A DNA stretch of 64,000 bases from assembly GCA_018240695.1 (NCBI GenBank), contig JAFEFH010000002.1, positions 1 through 64,000 of the forward strand. The letters are read 5' to 3'. Shown piece by piece: positions 61,237 through 64,000 of this stretch; the stretch's first letter is position 1, and the number at the start of each line of letters is the position of its first letter. The DNA is from Pseudomonadota bacterium (GTDB lineage: Bacteria; Pseudomonadota; Alphaproteobacteria; Reyranellales; Reyranellaceae). A program made the translations under genes and the position numbers. Under the pieces are notes generated by a model. It saw only the letters and a program-made list of their open reading frames with translations, did no database searches and was not told the DNA's origin.

Positions 61237-62106
61237 CTAAGCGTCACCCCATGGCAGGCGGCCGTGCCTGGTGACGAACAGGCTGCCTTCGCGATGGCTG
61301 GTCGGTAGGTCTCCTACTGCTGTTGCCCGCGCCCAACCGATCTTTTGGGGGTAGAGACCGACGTCGAGTTTCCGGAAGTGCTCAAACAGCGCAGCGGCGT
61401 TCTCTGCCGTGCCGATCTCGACCATGACGTCGAGCTTGTTCCAAGTCGCTGCTGGAACCGAACTCAGGATCCGGACCTCGTGTCCTTCGGCATCGACCTT
61501 GGCGAAGTCGGCATCAGCGGCGATCGGCGCGAAGGCGCGGACCGGCACAGGGAAGCGCTCGAGTTCGCCATAGGGGTTTGCCTTGGCGCCGGCGAGATGG
61601 CTGCCGGTCGTATTGCCGATGACGCGCACGAATTCCAACTGACCGTCGGTATCGGATACGGCCGCTCGCTCGGGCGTTACCGAGGCCGCGCCGTTACGGG
61701 CAAGGTTGGCTGACAGCAGGTCGAAATGGACAGGATCGGGCTCGAACGCCGTCACGTTGAACCCGGCGCGCGCCATCACGATGGAATGTAGCCCGAGATT
61801 GGCACCAACGTCGAGAGTGCGCTTGTAGAGCTTCCGATTGGCCCAGTAGAAGGCAAAGATCAGCAGCTCGTCGATCCCGAACAGGTCGACCGAATCGATC
61901 GCGCCCATGCGCCGATAGGGCAGGTCGATCAACCCGAACGGACCGAAGGGAACCGCGCCGCTGTTCTCACGCGCAAACGCTGAATTGCGGAAATGCTCGA
62001 TGAGCAGCGCCTTGAGGGCGGTGTAGGACGGACGCGTGGGACGCAGACCCGTCCGCATCTCGCCGAGGGCATCGAAAATGGCGTCTGTGACGCAGGGCGC
62101 GCTCAT
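61237..62106 (-). CDS. FkbM-family SAM methyltransferase (third of three)
   Basis: This 289-residue protein has LDVGANLGLHSIVMARAGFNVTAFEPDP, split here as the SAM loop and following strand, and DFAKVDAEGHEVRIL, the family acidic motif. The N-terminal 90 residues carry ENSGAVPFGPFGLIDLPYRRMG, common in the lipopolysaccharide/capsule type. It is in a minus-strand run behind the ALS-like gene by 20 bases. It would O-methylate a sugar of the glycan. Confidence 0.84.
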   Translation of the reverse strand: MSAPCVTDAIFDALGEMRTGLRPTRPSYTALKALLIEHFRNSAFARENSGAVPFGPFGLIDLPYRRMGAIDSVDLFGIDELLIFAFYWANRKLYKRTLDVGANLGLHSIVMARAGFNVTAFEPDPVHFDLLSANLARNGAASVTPERAAVSDTDGQLEFVRVIGNTTGSHLAGAKANPYGELERFPVPVRAFAPIAADADFAKVDAEGHEVRILSSVPAATWNKLDVMVEIGTAENAAALFEHFRKLDVGLYPQKIGWARATAVGDLPTSHREGSLFVTRHGRLPWGDA

Positions 62107-62126
62107 GCTGTCTCTTTGTCGTTGGA

Positions 62127-63938
62127 TTAGACGCCGGGTGTCGCCGAAGGCAGCGGCGCCCAGCGTTCGAGGGACGAGATGATCATCTCGCGGGCGAGGA
62201 CCGCCGGATCCATCGCCGGCAACTGGTCTTCGAGGGGGGCTCCGAACTTTAGCACCGGATAGAGTTTCTGCGCCGGATCGATCTCCACGTTTGCCAGCAC
62301 GGGGCCGGGCGTGGCGTAGACTTCCCGCAAACGCTCCGCGATGTCCTTACTGTCGGCAATGTCGACGACCTTCAGTCCGATCGCGCGCGCAACCGGGCCA
62401 ATCGGCGGAAAGGAGAGGCCGGAGGGGCCGTGGACGCCGACATAACGCGCATCAAGCCATGTCTCCAGTGTCTGTTTCTGGATGCCGTGGCCATGGTTGT
62501 TGAACACCAGCACCTTGATCGGAATCTTCTGCTCGACCAGCGTCGAAAGCTCGGCCAGGCAGATCATCAGGCCGCCGTCGCCGATGATGCAGGTAATGCC
62601 AGCCTCGCGCGGGGCCTGCGCGGCGCCGATCGCGGCTGGAAGCGCATAGCCCATCGGTGTGTTGTTCCACGCCGACATGAGCCGCTGGCCGCGCTTGGTG
62701 CGCAGGCCGTTGCAGGTCCAGGTCAGGTTTCCGCCCGTGTCGACGAAGATCAGTTCGTTCGGAGGAAGCACCTCGGAGAGACGCTCGACGAAATCGTAAG
62801 CATCGACATGGCCGGTGCCGGATTTTGGTGGCTCGGGCCGGTCATGCGGCAAGATGCGCCGCCAATGTGCGATGCGTTCCTGCCAGTCGGTGAAACTCTG
62901 GGGAGGCGCATTGGCAAGCCGTCCCAGCCACTTCGGCACGAAATTGTCGAGGCGTGCTTCGATACGAAGGCCGATATCGATGCCCCGTCCGTTGAACTTG
63001 TCGAGTTCGCCGCGGGCTGCATCGACCATCACGATGTCGGCTTCCCGTGCGAATGTGGCCAACAGGCCGCCGGTGACGTTCTGCGACAGGCGGGTGCCGA
63101 GACAGACCAGGAGATCGGCATTCTGGATCGCGAAGTTGCCGAGCCGCGGCCCGTAGACGCCGAACGGACCAACGCGCAGCGGATGATCGTCTGCCATCAG
63201 GTCAAGCGCAGCCCATGTCAGAGCCACCGGCATGCCGAGACGATGGATCAGGGCGTCGAACTCGGGGCCAAGCCGCGGCGTGCTGAGGCCCCCTCCGAGA
63301 ACGAGCACCGGGCGCTTAGCGCCTTCGACGAGCTTCATCAGCCGATCGAGATCGGCGTCGAGCGGAGAGGTGGGCGCGGCAGGCACGGGCGGCACGAAGG
63401 GCTCGAGCGTTGCCGGATCGATCTCCGCGCGCTGCAGGTCATCCGGCAAATCTACAAGGACCGAGCCAGGCCGGCCTTCGAAAGCCCAGTACCATGCCTC
63501 CTCGAGGTGCCGGCGGATGTGGCGCGGGTCGCGGACCTGCGCCGCATGCTTGGTCACCGAGCTGAAGATGGAGAGCACATCGGTTTCCTGGAAGCCCATC
63601 TGCCGGATCGCATGATCGCCTTTCAGGCGGTGCGTCGCGACTTGCCCGGTGAGCATGAGGGTGGGTACGGAGTCGAAATACGAGCAGCAGGTGCCCGTAA
63701 GAAGATTAGTGGCGCCCGGACCGCTCGTGGTGATCGCCACTCCCATGCGACCGGTCACGCGAGCGTAGCCATCGGCCGACAGCGCGGCGCTCTGCTCGTG
63801 CTGCGAGCAGACATAGTCCATCTTGGGATGGCGGGCCGCCGAATCGAACAGATGCACCGCCGCGCCGCCCGACATCCCGAACACGTGAGTGACTCCCCGC
63901 TGCACGAGGAAGTCGATGACATAGTCGGAGAGCTTCAT
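62127..63938 (-). CDS. Acetolactate synthase-like ThDP-dependent enzyme (single-chain)
   Basis: This 603-residue three-domain ThDP enzyme is of the acetolactate synthase/YerE type. CSQHE48-QSAAL carries the activating Glu; the middle domain has LVLGGGLSTPRLG and DADLDRLM. The C-terminal ThDP motif is G453-D-G455 running to N480-N481. No small regulatory subunit of a biosynthetic acetolactate synthase is adjacent, which argues for a dedicated role. YerE is a related enzyme that adds a two-carbon unit from pyruvate to a CDP-4-keto-3,6-dideoxy sugar. Alternatives are other pyruvate or oxalyl-CoA enzymes. Confidence 0.86.
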   Translation of the reverse strand: MKLSDYVIDFLVQRGVTHVFGMSGGAAVHLFDSAARHPKMDYVCSQHEQSAALSADGYARVTGRMGVAITTSGPGATNLLTGTCCSYFDSVPTLMLTGQVATHRLKGDHAIRQMGFQETDVLSIFSSVTKHAAQVRDPRHIRRHLEEAWYWAFEGRPGSVLVDLPDDLQRAEIDPATLEPFVPPVPAAPTSPLDADLDRLMKLVEGAKRPVLVLGGGLSTPRLGPEFDALIHRLGMPVALTWAALDLMADDHPLRVGPFGVYGPRLGNFAIQNADLLVCLGTRLSQNVTGGLLATFAREADIVMVDAARGELDKFNGRGIDIGLRIEARLDNFVPKWLGRLANAPPQSFTDWQERIAHWRRILPHDRPEPPKSGTGHVDAYDFVERLSEVLPPNELIFVDTGGNLTWTCNGLRTKRGQRLMSAWNNTPMGYALPAAIGAAQAPREAGITCIIGDGGLMICLAELSTLVEQKIPIKVLVFNNHGHGIQKQTLETWLDARYVGVHGPSGLSFPPIGPVARAIGLKVVDIADSKDIAERLREVYATPGPVLANVEIDPAQKLYPVLKFGAPLEDQLPAMDPAVLAREMIISSLERWAPLPSATPGV

Positions 63939-63970
63939 GCAGAGGTGTTCGGGGTTTTTGAGGTATTGCC

Positions 63971-64000
63971 GTGTCGGCGCAATTTGAACTTGTCGTCGTC
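63971..64000 (+). CDS. Start of a divergent gene cut by the window end
   Basis: GTG 63971 begins a frame that reads MSAQFELVVV to the window edge, a natural protein start with a strand rich in hydrophobic residues. GAGG at 63960-63963 is a ribosome-binding site 7 bases upstream. It would be transcribed away from the ALS-like gene through a region of about 32 bases. The product cannot be named from ten residues. On the other strand the same bases could be the end of a gene overlapping the ALS-like start; that is judged less likely. Confidence 0.45.
   Translation, partial: MSAQFELVVV

Noticed and set aside
63935-64000. Minus-strand gene end overlapping the ALS-like start (reading about DDDKFKLRRHG to a TGA)
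   Set aside because: The plus-strand reading has a ribosome-binding site and a natural start; the minus-strand reading rests only on the ATGA overlap and has no recognisable sequence. It remains possible but weaker.
1-64000. tRNA, rRNA, CRISPR array, insertion sequence or prophage
   Set aside because: No cloverleaf, rRNA core, repeat-spacer series, transposase or phage structural gene was recognised on either strand.

Overview
ORGANISM. The window looks like a high-GC alphaproteobacterial chromosome. The evidence is a MipZ-type ParA ATPase (10450-11373), the housekeeping runs yicC-gmk and surA-pdxA-rsmA, an L31 next to a divergent frataxin (CyaY), many GTG/TTG starts and dense 1-4 nt gene overlaps. 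A Reyranella- or Bradyrhizobium-like lineage is possible, but the genus cannot be fixed by eye. I see no tRNA, rRNA, CRISPR array, insertion sequence or phage gene. No gap between genes exceeds about 180 bases, so there is no large unexplained non-coding stretch.

LEFT PART (1-26 kb). This is core and metabolic sequence: an Ala-rich membrane protein cut by the window edge, a GH25 lysozyme-like lipoprotein, two DMSO-reductase-family molybdopterin oxidoreductases (1784-3832 and 8342-10453), rpmE/cyaY, an MsbA-like ABC exporter, an acyl-CoA synthetase and mipZ. A four-gene minus-strand run follows, made of three different membrane-anchored SGNH hydrolases and an MFS transporter. Then come a VWA protein, an acyl-CoA dehydrogenase, an FkbM methyltransferase, an SDR, yicC, gmk, a SAM methyltransferase, rsmA, pdxA and surA.

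RIGHT PART (26-64 kb). This is a large surface-glycan island that begins exactly where lptD would be expected upstream of surA. Module A (about 26.2-37.8 kb) has an FkbM methyltransferase, an AGE-family epimerase, a GDP-mannose-dehydratase-like SDR, a GDP-fucose-synthase-like SDR, a two-subunit E1-type ThDP enzyme, a ColD-like PLP enzyme whose catalytic lysine is histidine, a heptose-kinase-like GHMP kinase, atypical SDRs and an aldo/keto reductase broken by an in-frame TGA. Module B (37.8-45.6 kb) has glycosyltransferases, a GT-C-like membrane protein flanked by two related small proteins, a methyltransferase, a PhyH-type dioxygenase and a Rieske protein with unusual domain order; it looks less GC-rich by eye. 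Module C (45.6-56 kb) has two pairings of UPF0104/LPG-synthase-TM-like transporters with small membrane/winged-helix proteins, an order-inverted HldE-like nucleotidyltransferase-kinase, an HddC-like nucleotidyltransferase, a radical SAM protein, two SDRs and a polyprenol-phosphate-type GT2. Module D (56-64 kb) has SDRs, GmhA, a methyltransferase, a second E1 alpha/beta pair, another FkbM methyltransferase and an acetolactate-synthase-like ThDP enzyme.

WORKING MODEL (inference). The island makes and assembles unusual GDP-linked deoxy and/or heptose sugars. Three sets of ThDP enzymes with no E2 or E3 partner suggest C-C ligation onto keto-sugars, giving branched higher-carbon sugars in the manner of yersiniose or the avilamycin and kosinostatin octoses. 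A ColD-like 3-dehydratase would supply the 3-deoxy-4-keto substrate. This is the most novel candidate system in the window.
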